49,742 nucleotides of DNA from Desulfovirgula sp. (GCA_020725625.1 DYET01000033.1:1-49742); one strand, 5' to 3'. Positions 25,198-32,836 are shown, counted from the stretch's first letter. Notes: a model not told the origin generated them from the sequence alone. Program-made: numbers and translations.

Positions 25198-26631
25198 CTA
25201 CTTCAGGCCGGCCAGACTTTTGGCCAGGTCTTTCTTTTTGTCCAGGTCCGTAAGGGCATAAAGGGCCATTTTCTGAGCCATGGGCGACCCGGCCCCGTGC
25301 CAGGTCCCGGCGCCGTGCAGGCCGGCACACCAGTTCTGGAGGAACTTGGCCATCCTTAGCCTGGACTCGGCCGGGGCCCCCGTTTTTAAAAACTTCCTGA
25401 TGTATTGGGCGGTCTCGGGGTTTTCCAGATCCATTTCACTGGGCATGGTCACCGCCAGCCCGCCGCCGATGTCGCCGGCCCACTTCATGATTTCCCAAAA
25501 GCCGTCGGCAATGGTAAGCTTGGCGGCGTTTCCAAAGATGTCGTCGGGCATGAAAAAACCGGAGCCGGCCGGCTCCTCCCCCCCCTTAAGGGCGGCAGCC
25601 ACCGTGCAGGCCCTGGCCGTTTCGCTGATCCTGATCATGTCGGTGATCTTTTCCACGATGTGAGGGGCCTTGTGCACCCCCGAATATTCTGCCAGCAGCT
25701 GGGAGGCACCGATAATCAGGTCGGCGAAGCCCACCTTGCAGGCCCCCCCGCAGTTCATCCGGTGGGTCTTGGCGAAGCGCGCGATGAGCCGCCCGCAATA
25801 TTTTGTCTCGCCGCACAGGAAAACGCGATCCCAGGGTATGAATACATTGTCGAAAACCATTACACAGGTCTCACGCTGGCCGTACAGGGGGTTCCCCAGG
25901 TATTTGGCGGCCACCAGCTCCCGCTCGGCCGTGAAGGGAGTGTATTGGCAGATGTAGGTAAGTCCCGGCGCCCCGTTGGGCACCGCGAAGGCCACGGCAA
26001 AATCCTCCTCCCCCTCCTTCATGCCCATGGTGGGGATGACGATGGTTTCATGGGCACCGATGGCGCCACTCTGGCTGACCTTGGCACCCCTGACAACGAT
26101 TCCGTCGGCGTTTTTTTCGGTCACGTGGACGTACACGTCCGGGTCCTCCTGCTGCCCCGGGCGCCTGGACCTCTCTCCCTTGGCGTCGGTGACCGCGCCG
26201 CTGACGGCCAGGTCGTTCTCTTGCAGGTATTTAAGGTGGGCCATAAACCTCCTGTGGTACCCTGTACCCAGGTCCCGGTCCATCTCCCAGGTGATGCCGG
26301 CCAGGGCGTTGATGGTGTCGGCCCCCACGCACCGGTAATTGCAGGTGCCCAGCATCTGACTGGTCAGGGTGGCCATTTCCGCCCTTTTTTCCAGGTCCTG
26401 TACACTTCCCGCCACGTGCAGATTCCTGCTTATCCTCCCCCCGGTCAGCGGGGAGACGGTGTTCATGATCCCGTCGTACTCCGGATCCGTTCCCAGTTCA
26501 TACACCCTGGCGTTGGCGTTGACGACGGTCATGGTGGTGGGATTCTCCAAGAGTTTTACCTGCCTGCCGCCCAAAAATATTCTGGGGTTCAGGCTTTTTA
26601 CACTGTCCAGGTATTCCTTGGCGGATTTCAT
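25198..26631 (-). CDS. 4-hydroxyphenylacetate 3-monooxygenase / 4-hydroxybutyryl-CoA dehydratase family flavoprotein
   Basis: A 477-residue protein on the opposite strand to its neighbours. It belongs to the HpaB/AbfD group. Features of the clostridial 4-hydroxybutyryl-CoA dehydratase branch are visible: CNYRC, whose two cysteines (Cys97 and Cys101 of the ATG 26631 form) match the cluster ligands Cys99 and Cys103 of AbfD, and THRMNCGGACKVGFAD, which offers the His and Cys expected from His292 and Cys299, though with one extra residue between them. It therefore probably binds FAD and a [4Fe-4S] cluster and acts as a radical dehydratase or isomerase on an acyl-CoA; an oxygenase is unlikely in an anaerobe. 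ATG 26631 follows GGAGGT at 7 bases. No CoA-transferase or dehydrogenase partner lies nearby. Confidence 0.8.
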   Translation of the reverse strand: MKSAKEYLDSVKSLNPRIFLGGRQVKLLENPTTMTVVNANARVYELGTDPEYDGIMNTVSPLTGGRISRNLHVAGSVQDLEKRAEMATLTSQMLGTCNYRCVGADTINALAGITWEMDRDLGTGYHRRFMAHLKYLQENDLAVSGAVTDAKGERSRRPGQQEDPDVYVHVTEKNADGIVVRGAKVSQSGAIGAHETIVIPTMGMKEGEEDFAVAFAVPNGAPGLTYICQYTPFTAERELVAAKYLGNPLYGQRETCVMVFDNVFIPWDRVFLCGETKYCGRLIARFAKTHRMNCGGACKVGFADLIIGASQLLAEYSGVHKAPHIVEKITDMIRISETARACTVAAALKGGEEPAGSGFFMPDDIFGNAAKLTIADGFWEIMKWAGDIGGGLAVTMPSEMDLENPETAQYIRKFLKTGAPAESRLRMAKFLQNWCAGLHGAGTWHGAGSPMAQKMALYALTDLDKKKDLAKSLAGLK

Positions 26632-26767
26632 TTCAACCACCTCCGGCGATAAAGTTTATCATTTACCGCTTTGCAAAATTTGTGCCCGTACCAGGGCCCC
26701 CGCCACACCCCGCCCTCTTCCGGGTCATCTCGCCGGTCCGCTTCCTGTGTTGTCAATTATCGCAGAC

Positions 26768-26791
26768 AGGATGTAAATAAATTTACATCCT
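26768..26791. promoter_or_regulatory. Perfect 24-bp palindrome, candidate operator
   Basis: Eleven-base arms (AGGATGTAAAT at 26768-26778 and ATTTACATCCT at 26781-26791) flank two central A residues with no mismatch. It lies about 137-160 bases upstream of the minus-strand flavoprotein start and just past the terminator of the micropeptide gene. The core TGTAAATAAATTTACA looks like a dimeric repressor site (GntR- or TetR-like spacing). No T-run on the minus strand supports a terminator role. The binding protein is unknown. Confidence 0.6.
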
Positions 26792-26800
26792 TAAACTAAG

Positions 26801-26828
26801 AAAAAAGTCCTCACCGGCCGGTGAGGAC
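26801..26828 (-). terminator. Intrinsic terminator of the micropeptide gene
   Basis: A perfect inverted repeat at 26807-26828 (GTCCTCACCGG and its complement) is followed on the minus strand by six T residues (26806-26801). It closes the unit starting at 26971. Confidence 0.85.
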
Positions 26829-26854
26829 TGATACATCGGTGCTGTGGGATTATA

Positions 26855-26971
26855 TCAAGGGCTGCAGAAACACAGCACGATGATGATTATAAGGAAGATG
26901 AAGAAAAACAAGAATAAACAGCCGAAAATTACCCACGGGCTGGTGAAAAGACCGCTCAAAGACTCCGCCAC
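26855..26971 (-). CDS. 38-residue single-pass membrane micropeptide
   Basis: The frame starts GTG at 26971, exactly 7 bases after a perfect AAGGAGGT, and runs 38 codons to TGA. The product begins VAESLSGLFTSPWVIFG (Met at the start in vivo), continues as an almost uninterrupted helix of F, L and I residues, and ends VLCFCSP. Both the ribosome site and the strong terminator directly downstream argue for real expression. It is reminiscent of the small hydrophobic sporulation-locus peptides of Firmicutes, but I do not recognise a family. Two cysteines at the end could be exposed. It is transcribed towards the flavoprotein gene but ends before it. Confidence 0.7.
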   Translation of the reverse strand: MAESLSGLFTSPWVIFGCLFLFFFIFLIIIIVLCFCSP

Positions 26972-27130
26972 AAGATTAACCTCCTTGTATGGTTTTTTGG
27001 TCTTTTACCCTATGGTATGTTAAGGCATTAGAAGAGGTTACAGGAAAATGGGCGGGCGGTCCGGTATAACTTTTTTTATTTTTGAACAGCCTAATAAAGG
27101 CTAACTGCAATTTTAAGGGGGGATGCGGCG

Positions 27131-28294
27131 ATGTTCAGGAATAAGGCGGCGAAGATGTTTTTTGTACTGTTGTTATCGACGGTCCTTTTTTCCGCCCAGG
27201 CCCGGGCCGCGCAGGATCCGACCGGGAAAATGGGCGACTTTGAAACCACCGCCGAAAGCGCGGTGTTGATGGCGGCCGACAGCGGGGAGGTCCTTTTTGC
27301 CAAAAACCCGGATGAAAGGCTGCCCATGGCAAGTGTAACCAAGCTGATGACCCTTCTTTTGGGGGTGGAGGCTGTTGAACAGGGCAAGGTAAGATTTGAG
27401 GACAGGGTGGTGGCCTCGGAAAACGCCTGGAGCATGGGCGGTTCCCAGATTTACCTTGAGCCCGGGGAGGAGTTCAGCTACAAGGAAATACTCATCTCGG
27501 TGGCCGTGGGGTCGGCCAACGACGCCAGCGTGGCCCTCGCCGAGCATGTCGCCGGCAGCGTTGAATCCTTCGTGGAGATGATGAACGACCGCGCCCGGAG
27601 GCTTGGCTGCACAAACACAAACTTTGTCAACACCACCGGCCTGCCGGCCGAAGGGCACTATACCTCGGCCATGGACCTGGCCCTGCTGATGAGGGAGTGT
27701 ATCAACCACCCCCTGTTTATGAAGGTTTCCGGAATTTACGAGTACGACCTCAGGGGAGGCGAGTTCAAACTCTGGAACACCAACAAGCTCCTCAAATGGT
27801 ACAAGGGAGTGGACGCCGGCAAGACCGGCTGGACGACAGAGGCCAAATACTGCCTTGCTTCCACCTGCGAAAGGGACAAACTCAGGCTAATCGCGGTGGT
27901 CTTAGGATCTCCGGAGCCGAAAAGCCACTTCAGGGAATCGATAAAGCTTTATAATTACGGCTATGCAAGGTACAAGGCGGTCTGCCTGGAGGAAAAAAAC
28001 AGTCCCGTCAAAACCGTAAAGGTGGACAAGGGCACCGCTGAGGATCTTGAACTGCTGACCAGGGACAGGGTTCTGATGGTGGTCAAAAAAGGCGAAGACA
28101 AGGGCTTTGAGGGCATAATCGAGGCGCCCGCCAGGGTGCCCGCACCGGTGGCCGCAGGTCAGGTGCTGGGACAGTACGTAGTCACCAGAAACGGATCCGA
28201 GGTTTTGAGGGTGCCCTTGGTGGCCGGGAAGGAGGTTCCCCGGAGAAGTTTCACGGAACAGTTCAACAAATCCCTGCGCAGCCTCTTTGAATAG
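27131..28294 (+). CDS. dacF: Sporulation D-alanyl-D-alanine carboxypeptidase DacF
   Basis: A 387-residue penicillin-binding protein 5-type carboxypeptidase with a cleavable signal peptide (MFRNKAAKMFFVLLLSTVLF, cleavage near ARAAQ). Active-site elements are Ser68-x-x-Lys71 (ASVTKL), Ser128-Ala-Asn130 (GSAND) and Lys231-Thr-Gly (GKTGWT). The C-terminal beta-rich domain is present, and the basic end could tether it to the membrane. It trims stem peptides, here presumably in spore cortex or forespore wall. ATG 27131 lies after AAGGGGGGATGCGG. It sits just before spoIIAA, as in Bacillus, but separated by a terminator. Confidence 0.92.
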   Translation: MFRNKAAKMFFVLLLSTVLFSAQARAAQDPTGKMGDFETTAESAVLMAADSGEVLFAKNPDERLPMASVTKLMTLLLGVEAVEQGKVRFEDRVVASENAWSMGGSQIYLEPGEEFSYKEILISVAVGSANDASVALAEHVAGSVESFVEMMNDRARRLGCTNTNFVNTTGLPAEGHYTSAMDLALLMRECINHPLFMKVSGIYEYDLRGGEFKLWNTNKLLKWYKGVDAGKTGWTTEAKYCLASTCERDKLRLIAVVLGSPEPKSHFRESIKLYNYGYARYKAVCLEEKNSPVKTVKVDKGTAEDLELLTRDRVLMVVKKGEDKGFEGIIEAPARVPAPVAAGQVLGQYVVTRNGSEVLRVPLVAGKEVPRRSFTEQFNKSLRSLFE

Positions 28295-28311
28295 GCTTGG
28301 CGAGTTTTGTT

Positions 28312-28336
28312 AACGGCCGCCCGGCCGTTTTTTTTT
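28312..28336 (+). terminator. Intrinsic terminator after dacF
   Basis: AACGGCC (28312-28318) pairs with GGCCGTT (28323-28329), with T residues through 28336. It separates dacF from the spoIIA operon, unlike Bacillus, where read-through is known. Confidence 0.85.
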
Positions 28337-28356
28337 AGGCCGCCGGCCCGGTGAAA

Positions 28357-28385
28357 TTGCCTTTCCGCCGCATGTATGGTAAAAT
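28357..28385 (+). promoter_or_regulatory. Candidate promoter of the spoIIA operon
   Basis: TTGCCT (28357-28362) and TAAAAT (28380-28385) are separated by exactly 17 bases, which fits a sigma-A-type promoter with a weak -35. In Bacillus the spoIIA promoter is read by sigma-H and activated by Spo0A; a clear sigma-H pair is not obvious here. Confidence 0.45.
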
Positions 28386-28429
28386 TTAGCAGATAAAAAT
28401 CCGAAGATGAGGGGGTGGATCTTGCCAGG

Positions 28430-28771
28430 ATGGACCTGCAGGTGGAAATAAAGGGCGGGACATTGCTGGCCCGGCTGGCCGGTGAAATCGACCTGGCCGC
28501 GGCCGATACACTGAGAAGTTCCCTGGAAAATGAACTGGACCGGAATCCGGGCGTAAGGCATATCGTGGTAAATTTGGGCGGGGTTAAATACATCGACAGC
28601 TCGGGACTCGGCGTCCTGCTGGGAAGATACCGGCGGTTGTCCAGGGAAGGCGGCGGGATGTTCATCGTGGGAGCGGCGCCGCAGGTGAGAAAGATTTTTC
28701 AAATGTCCGGGCTGCTGGGAATCATGCGGGAGTTTTCCAACGAGGCGGAAGCGATGGATCACGCTGGATAG
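28430..28771 (+). CDS. spoIIAA: Anti-sigma-F factor antagonist SpoIIAA
   Basis: A 113-residue STAS-domain protein. The phosphorylation motif YIDSSGLGVLLGRYR is intact; Ser57 of the ATG form corresponds to Bacillus Ser58. When dephosphorylated it binds SpoIIAB and frees sigma-F in the forespore. ATG 28430 gives a N-terminus close in length to known homologues; GTG 28415 is in frame but has its purine-rich site abutting it. It is first in the spoIIAA-spoIIAB-sigF operon. Confidence 0.92.
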   Translation: MDLQVEIKGGTLLARLAGEIDLAAADTLRSSLENELDRNPGVRHIVVNLGGVKYIDSSGLGVLLGRYRRLSREGGGMFIVGAAPQVRKIFQMSGLLGIMREFSNEAEAMDHAG

Positions 28772-28783
28772 GAGGAGTCTATA

Positions 28784-29242
28784 TTGGAACCGGTCAACAG
28801 GATGAGAGTCGAGTTCACCAGTCTGCCGGCCAACGTGGCCTTTGCCAGGGTAGCCGCAGCCGCCTTCGCCTCACAGCTGGATTTTACCTTAAACGACCTG
28901 GAGGAGATCAAGGTGGCCGTGTCAGAGGCGGTAACCAACGCCATCGTCCACGGCTATGAAAACAGGTCCGACGGTACTGTTGTGATGTCGGTGGAAATAA
29001 GGAAAAATCATCTGGAAATTGTGGTGGAAGACAGCGGGAAGGGCATCGAGGACTTAGAAAAGGCCCTTCAGCCGGCGTATTCTACCGACCCGGAGCGGAT
29101 GGGCCTCGGGTTTGCCTTCATGCAATCCTTTTCCGACAGCCTGCGGGTTGAATCCAGTCCCAACGCCGGGACCAGGGTAACCATGACCAAGGCGTGCAAC
29201 AGGGCGATTTCTTCCCGGCGGGACACTGAGGTGCCTTTTTGA
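28784..29242 (+). CDS. spoIIAB: Anti-sigma-F factor, serine kinase SpoIIAB
   Basis: A 152-residue GHKL-fold ATPase. The N-box is VAVSEAVTNAIVHGY (about 44-58), and the G1 and G2 boxes are VVEDSGKGIED and ERMGLGFAFMQSF. It binds sigma-F and phosphorylates SpoIIAA. TTG 28784 follows AGGAGGAG. The C-terminal ten or so residues (NRAISSRRDTEVPF) extend beyond the usual end. Its TGA overlaps the sigF ATG. Confidence 0.93.
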   Translation: MEPVNRMRVEFTSLPANVAFARVAAAAFASQLDFTLNDLEEIKVAVSEAVTNAIVHGYENRSDGTVVMSVEIRKNHLEIVVEDSGKGIEDLEKALQPAYSTDPERMGLGFAFMQSFSDSLRVESSPNAGTRVTMTKACNRAISSRRDTEVPF

Positions 29243-30066
29243 TGAACTCCAGGCTGATCGAAATGAACTTGCCGCGGTTCCCCCTGCTGGGCGACAAGGA
29301 AATGCGGGAACTGATCAAAAGGGCCCAGGAAGGGGACCGCTGCGCCAGGGACCGCCTGGTGAACTGCAATCTCAAACTTGTCTTCAACCTGGTCAAGAGG
29401 TTCCAGAACCGCGGCTACGACCTGGAAGATCTTTTCCAGATCGGCTGCATAGGCCTGATCAAGGCCATAGACAAATTCGACCTGAAATACGACGTCAAAT
29501 TTTCCACCTACGCCGTACCCATGATCGTGGGGGAAATAAGGCGTTTCTTAAGGGACGACAACCCGGTGAAAATAAGCCGGTCGCTCAAGGAAATGGCCTT
29601 CAAGGTTCAACTGGCCAGGGAAAAGCTGACCGGGAAAATAGGCCGGGAGCCCACAGTGGGTGAGCTGGCGGAAGAAATGGGCATCCAGCGGGAGGAAGTG
29701 GTGGCGGCCATGGAGGCCGCCCAGGCACCCACCTCGATATATGAAACCCTGCACCAGGACGACGGCGACCCGATTTACCTGCTGGACCAGCTGAAGGACG
29801 AGTCGGGAAGCGACACACCGTGGCTGGACCGCCTGGCCGTAAAGGAACTCCTGCAGGTTTTGCCCGAAAGGGACAGGAAGATTCTGATCTGGAGATTTTT
29901 CGAGGACAGGACCCAGGCCGACATCGCTTTCCGGATGGGCCTTTCCCAGGTCCAGATATCCCGCCTGGAAAGGCAAGCCCTGAAAAAAATAAGGGACTTG
30001 CTGAACCCGGCCGGCGGCAGGGAAGTCCGGGAAAACGAGCAGGAAGATAACCAGGCCCCCGGTTAA
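29242..30066 (+). CDS. sigF: RNA polymerase sporulation sigma factor F
   Basis: A 274-residue sigma-70-family factor, forespore-specific. Region 2 contains DLEDLFQIGCIGLIKAIDKF and FSTYAVPMIVGEIRRFLRDD; region 3 contains GREPTVGELAEEMGI; region 4 ends in a helix-turn-helix TQADIAFRMGLSQVQISRLE. ATG 29242 overlaps the spoIIAB stop (TGATG), coupling translation and matching the stoichiometric partner-switch logic. Its last codons and stop lie inside a 19-bp perfect stem (see terminator). About 15 acidic/polar residues follow the HTH. Confidence 0.95.
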   Translation: MNSRLIEMNLPRFPLLGDKEMRELIKRAQEGDRCARDRLVNCNLKLVFNLVKRFQNRGYDLEDLFQIGCIGLIKAIDKFDLKYDVKFSTYAVPMIVGEIRRFLRDDNPVKISRSLKEMAFKVQLAREKLTGKIGREPTVGELAEEMGIQREEVVAAMEAAQAPTSIYETLHQDDGDPIYLLDQLKDESGSDTPWLDRLAVKELLQVLPERDRKILIWRFFEDRTQADIAFRMGLSQVQISRLERQALKKIRDLLNPAGGREVRENEQEDNQAPG

Positions 30067-30086
30067 CGGGGGCCTGGTTATCTTCC
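30042..30086 (+). terminator. 19-bp perfect hairpin across the sigF stop codon
   Basis: The arm at 30042-30060 (starts GGAAGATAACC) is exactly complementary to 30068-30086, leaving a 7-base loop GGTTAAC that contains the TAA stop. It is very stable and ends the spoIIA operon, but the following bases (TATCTTTCCCC) are not a clean T-run. Because ribosomes terminating at TAA would melt the stem, termination could be translation-dependent. Confidence 0.75.
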
Positions 30087-30189
30087 TATCTTTCCCCACA
30101 TTATTTTTATTCGGCTGGGCATAATATCCACCGGAAGGCTCGTAAGCCCATAATTCAAAATGCCAGTTATGACTTAGGAGGGATGTCTG

Positions 30190-30384
30190 ATGCACATCAA
30201 GGTGGCCGAAATGGTAGGCCATTCCCCGGCGGGGTGGAAGGACGCGGTTCAGTCGGCCGTCACCGAGGCCTCGAAGACGCTGAACGAGATTGTGGCGGTA
30301 GAAGTGGTCAATTTTACGGCCAACGTTGAAAACGGCAAAGTAGTGGACTACAAGGCCAATCTCAAAATCGCCCACAAGTCCTGA
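30190..30384 (+). CDS. Dodecin family flavin-binding protein
   Basis: A 64-residue protein of the dodecin fold: VAEMVGHSPAGWKDAVQSAV, then ASKTLNEIVAVEVVNFTANV, then a strand ending VDYKANLKIAHKS. Dodecins form hollow dodecamers that store or buffer riboflavin, FMN or CoA. The Trp in GWKDA is the residue that stacks on the flavin in bacterial dodecins. GGAGGG precedes ATG 30190. It lies between sigF and spoVAE, an unusual place; whether it is forespore-expressed is unknown. Confidence 0.9.
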   Translation: MHIKVAEMVGHSPAGWKDAVQSAVTEASKTLNEIVAVEVVNFTANVENGKVVDYKANLKIAHKS

Positions 30385-30393
30385 ACCGGAACC

Positions 30394-30415
30394 GGAAGGC
30401 CGGGCAAAGCCTTCC
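30394..30415 (+). terminator. Hairpin after the dodecin gene
   Basis: GGAAGGC (30394-30400) pairs with GCCTTCC (30409-30415) around an 8-base loop, just after the stop codon; no T-run follows. Confidence 0.45.
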
Positions 30416-30442
30416 AAAGCCTTGCGACGGGCAGGAACCCGG

Positions 30443-30477
30443 GCCGGAGGGGCACTCCTGGCGGGTGCCCCTCCGGC
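30443..30477 (+). terminator. 13-bp GC-rich hairpin upstream of spoVAE
   Basis: GCCGGAGGGGCAC (30443-30455) is fully complementary to GTGCCCCTCCGGC (30465-30477) with a 9-base loop. Very stable, no T-run. It could insulate spoVAE from upstream transcription or serve as an mRNA 5'-end stabiliser. Confidence 0.55.
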
Positions 30478-30521
30478 GCATACAGCGCAACAGGCAGTGG
30501 GAACCTGTGCTTTAACAGGTG

Positions 30522-31148
30522 ATGGCTGTGGACCGGGCAAAAAACAACCGCCCCCGCACGATGGACGGGCGAAAGAGAAACGTGATCCTGGTCACCGACG
30601 GGGACCCGGTGGCCAAAAAGGCGGTGGAGGCCGCTTCCCGCAACATTGGAGCCAGGTGCATCTCCTGTTCGGCCGGCAACCCCACCGGGCTTACCGGGGA
30701 ACAGCTGCTGGCGGAGATTAAAAAGGCTCCCCACGACCCGGTGGTGGTTATGCTTGACGACAGGGGATTTCTGGGACAGGGAAGAGGGGAGCGGGCGCTG
30801 GAGCACCTGGCTGGGCACCCGGAAATCCGGGTCCTGGGGATGCTGGCCGTGGCGTCAAACACCGAATTTGCAGGGTCGGTGAAGGTGGACTGCTCGGTCA
30901 CCAGCGGGGGAACGGTGACCCCGGCGGCGGTGGATAAAAACGGGCGGGTGGTCCCGGGGCAGGGCCCGTCCCTGTCCGGCGACACCGTGGAGGTACTGGA
31001 CAGGCTTGATGTACCGGTAATAATCGGCATCGGCGACATCGGGAAAATGGGCACGGCAGACAACCCGGGCCTGGGTGCCCCCCTTACCACCAGGGCGCTG
31101 GAAGAAATCTTGCACAGGAGTGGTTTCAATGGCCGTGGAGGCCAATGA
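30522..31148 (+). CDS. spoVAE: Stage V sporulation protein AE (SpoVAEA type)
   Basis: A 208-residue soluble protein. The order NVILVTDGDPVAKKAVEAAS, ARCISCSAGNPTGLTGEQLL, DPVVVMLDDRGFLGQGRGER, VLGMLAVASNTEFA and VIIGIGDIGKMG follows the Bacillus SpoVAEA product closely. SpoVA proteins handle dipicolinic acid movement into the forespore and out at germination; the AEA subunit is peripheral and its exact task is unsettled. ATG 30522 is chosen, GTG 30519 is adjacent. It overlaps spoVAF by 20 bases. The channel genes spoVAC, spoVAD and spoVAEB are not here. Confidence 0.85.
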   Translation: MAVDRAKNNRPRTMDGRKRNVILVTDGDPVAKKAVEAASRNIGARCISCSAGNPTGLTGEQLLAEIKKAPHDPVVVMLDDRGFLGQGRGERALEHLAGHPEIRVLGMLAVASNTEFAGSVKVDCSVTSGGTVTPAAVDKNGRVVPGQGPSLSGDTVEVLDRLDVPVIIGIGDIGKMGTADNPGLGAPLTTRALEEILHRSGFNGRGGQ

Positions 31149-32640
31149 AAGAAAGGCGACCCGGATCAGCAGGAAACTGGATGAAAACATATCCCTGCTG
31201 GAAGAAATGATGTCGATAAAGGAAAATTTCGACGTCATCCTGCGGGAAATGACCATCGGCAACGTGAGAACGGCGCTGCTGTTCATCGACGGCTTGACCA
31301 ACGACCAGACGGTCACCCTGATCCTCCAGGAACTGGTCGACGTAAAGCGGGGCGAACTGTCCCTAAACGCCCTGGACAAGTTAATCGGCCGGCACCTGCC
31401 CTATACCGAAGTGGAAAAGGCGGACAGCCTGGAGGACGCCGTCAGCAAGGTGCTGATGGGGACCCAAGCGCTTTTCATCAACGGCGAGGACAGCGCCGTG
31501 ATTATCGATGCCCGCACCTACCCCTCCCGGCAGCCGGAAGAGCCCGACCTGGAAAAAGTGGTCCGGGGATCCCGGGACGGCTTCGTGGAAACCCTGGTCT
31601 TCAACACCGCCCTAATCCGCAGGCGGATCAGGGACCCCAGGCTGCGCATGGAGGCGCTTCAGGCCGGGGACAGGTCCAAGACCGACGTGGTCATCTGCTA
31701 CATCAAGGACGTGGCCAACCCGCAGCTGGTGGAAAACGTCCGGCGGAACGTCGGGAGGATAAACATCGACGGCCTGCCCATGGCCGAAAAGGCGGTGGAG
31801 GAGCTGATTTCCCCCGGGTCCTACTGGAACCTCTTTCCCAAGGTGAGATACACCGAGCGCCCCGACGTGGCCGCCGTACACCTCCTGGAGGGACATGTGC
31901 TGGTGCTGGTGGACACCTCGCCCTCGGTCATGATCACCCCGGCCACTTACTGGCACCACCTTCAGCACGCCGAGGAATACCGCCAGAGTCCTTCCACGGG
32001 GGTATACATCAGGTGGGTGAGGTTCGCAGGCATCGCCATATCCCTCTTCCTGCTTCCCCTGTGGCTCCTGGTGGTCATGAACCCCGGCCTGATCCCGCCG
32101 GACCTGCGCTTTATCGGCCCCGACAAGCCGGGCAAAGTACCCCTCGTCCTGCAGTTTATAGCCGCGGAGCTGTCGGTGGACATGGTCAGGCTGGCCACCA
32201 TTCACACCCCCAACGCCCTGGCGGCGGGCATCAGCATCATCGCCGCCCTGCTGCTCGGCCAGATTTCCGTGCAGGTGGGGCTCTTTTCGGCGGAAGTGGT
32301 CCTGTACGTGGCCGTCGCCATGATCGGGATATTCCTCACCCCCAGCTACGAACTGGGCTGGTCCAACAGGATTATCCGGCTGTTCCTGATCCTGATGGTT
32401 GCCGCCTTCGGCCTGCCGGGATTCATCGCCGGGTCCCTGCTCTTCACCGGTTATCTCGCCTTTACCAGGTCCTTTGGTGTTCCCTACCTTTGGCCCCTGA
32501 TTCCCTTCAACTGGGCAGCCCTGAAGAACGTGCTGGTGAGAACCCCGGTGCCGGTAAGCAACGTCAGGCCGGCAGTCCTCAAGCCCCTGGACAGGGTAAG
32601 CCAGGGAATCCCCGATCCGGCCCTCAAGCGCGGGAAGTAG
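31129..32640 (+). CDS. spoVAF: Spore germination protein SpoVAF (GerA family)
   Basis: A 503-residue GerA/GerAA-type protein: a long N-terminal cytoplasmic part (about 1-290) and about five membrane helices after about 295 (IAISLFLLPLWLLVVM; later ALAAGISIIAALLLGQISVQ; LFLILMVAAFGLPGFIAGSL). In Bacillus, SpoVAF is dispensable but modulates germination together with FigP. ATG 31129 after AGGAG is used instead of the ORF start at 31075. The Pro-rich GVPYLWPLIPFNW segment near the C-terminus is a family hallmark. The gene is last in its operon. Confidence 0.9.
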   Translation: MAVEANERKATRISRKLDENISLLEEMMSIKENFDVILREMTIGNVRTALLFIDGLTNDQTVTLILQELVDVKRGELSLNALDKLIGRHLPYTEVEKADSLEDAVSKVLMGTQALFINGEDSAVIIDARTYPSRQPEEPDLEKVVRGSRDGFVETLVFNTALIRRRIRDPRLRMEALQAGDRSKTDVVICYIKDVANPQLVENVRRNVGRINIDGLPMAEKAVEELISPGSYWNLFPKVRYTERPDVAAVHLLEGHVLVLVDTSPSVMITPATYWHHLQHAEEYRQSPSTGVYIRWVRFAGIAISLFLLPLWLLVVMNPGLIPPDLRFIGPDKPGKVPLVLQFIAAELSVDMVRLATIHTPNALAAGISIIAALLLGQISVQVGLFSAEVVLYVAVAMIGIFLTPSYELGWSNRIIRLFLILMVAAFGLPGFIAGSLLFTGYLAFTRSFGVPYLWPLIPFNWAALKNVLVRTPVPVSNVRPAVLKPLDRVSQGIPDPALKRGK

Positions 32641-32836
32641 CCTTTTCTTTTAAACTCCTTCCCCCGGCACGAGAATTACCCTTATTTGGTTCGCCACATT
32701 TTCCCAATCTATTTAACAAGATAAAAGACCGTTGATACATACTTCGCCAACGGCCCCGGCCCGGCCCGTCAGGGGCTCCTTCGCGCCAAGTATAACCCGG
32801 CTGCAAATTTGACCATAATATTGCAGGAGGGTGAAA

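Noticed and set aside
25405-26652. 415-codon plus-strand open frame opposite the flavoprotein gene
   Set aside because: The minus-strand protein has strong family motifs and a ribosome site. The plus reading is a low-complexity Gly/His/Val-rich shadow.
32729-32753. CCGTTG/CAACGG hairpin in the gap after spoVAF
   Set aside because: It has a T-rich side only on the minus strand, where there is no gene to terminate; short stem, probably chance.
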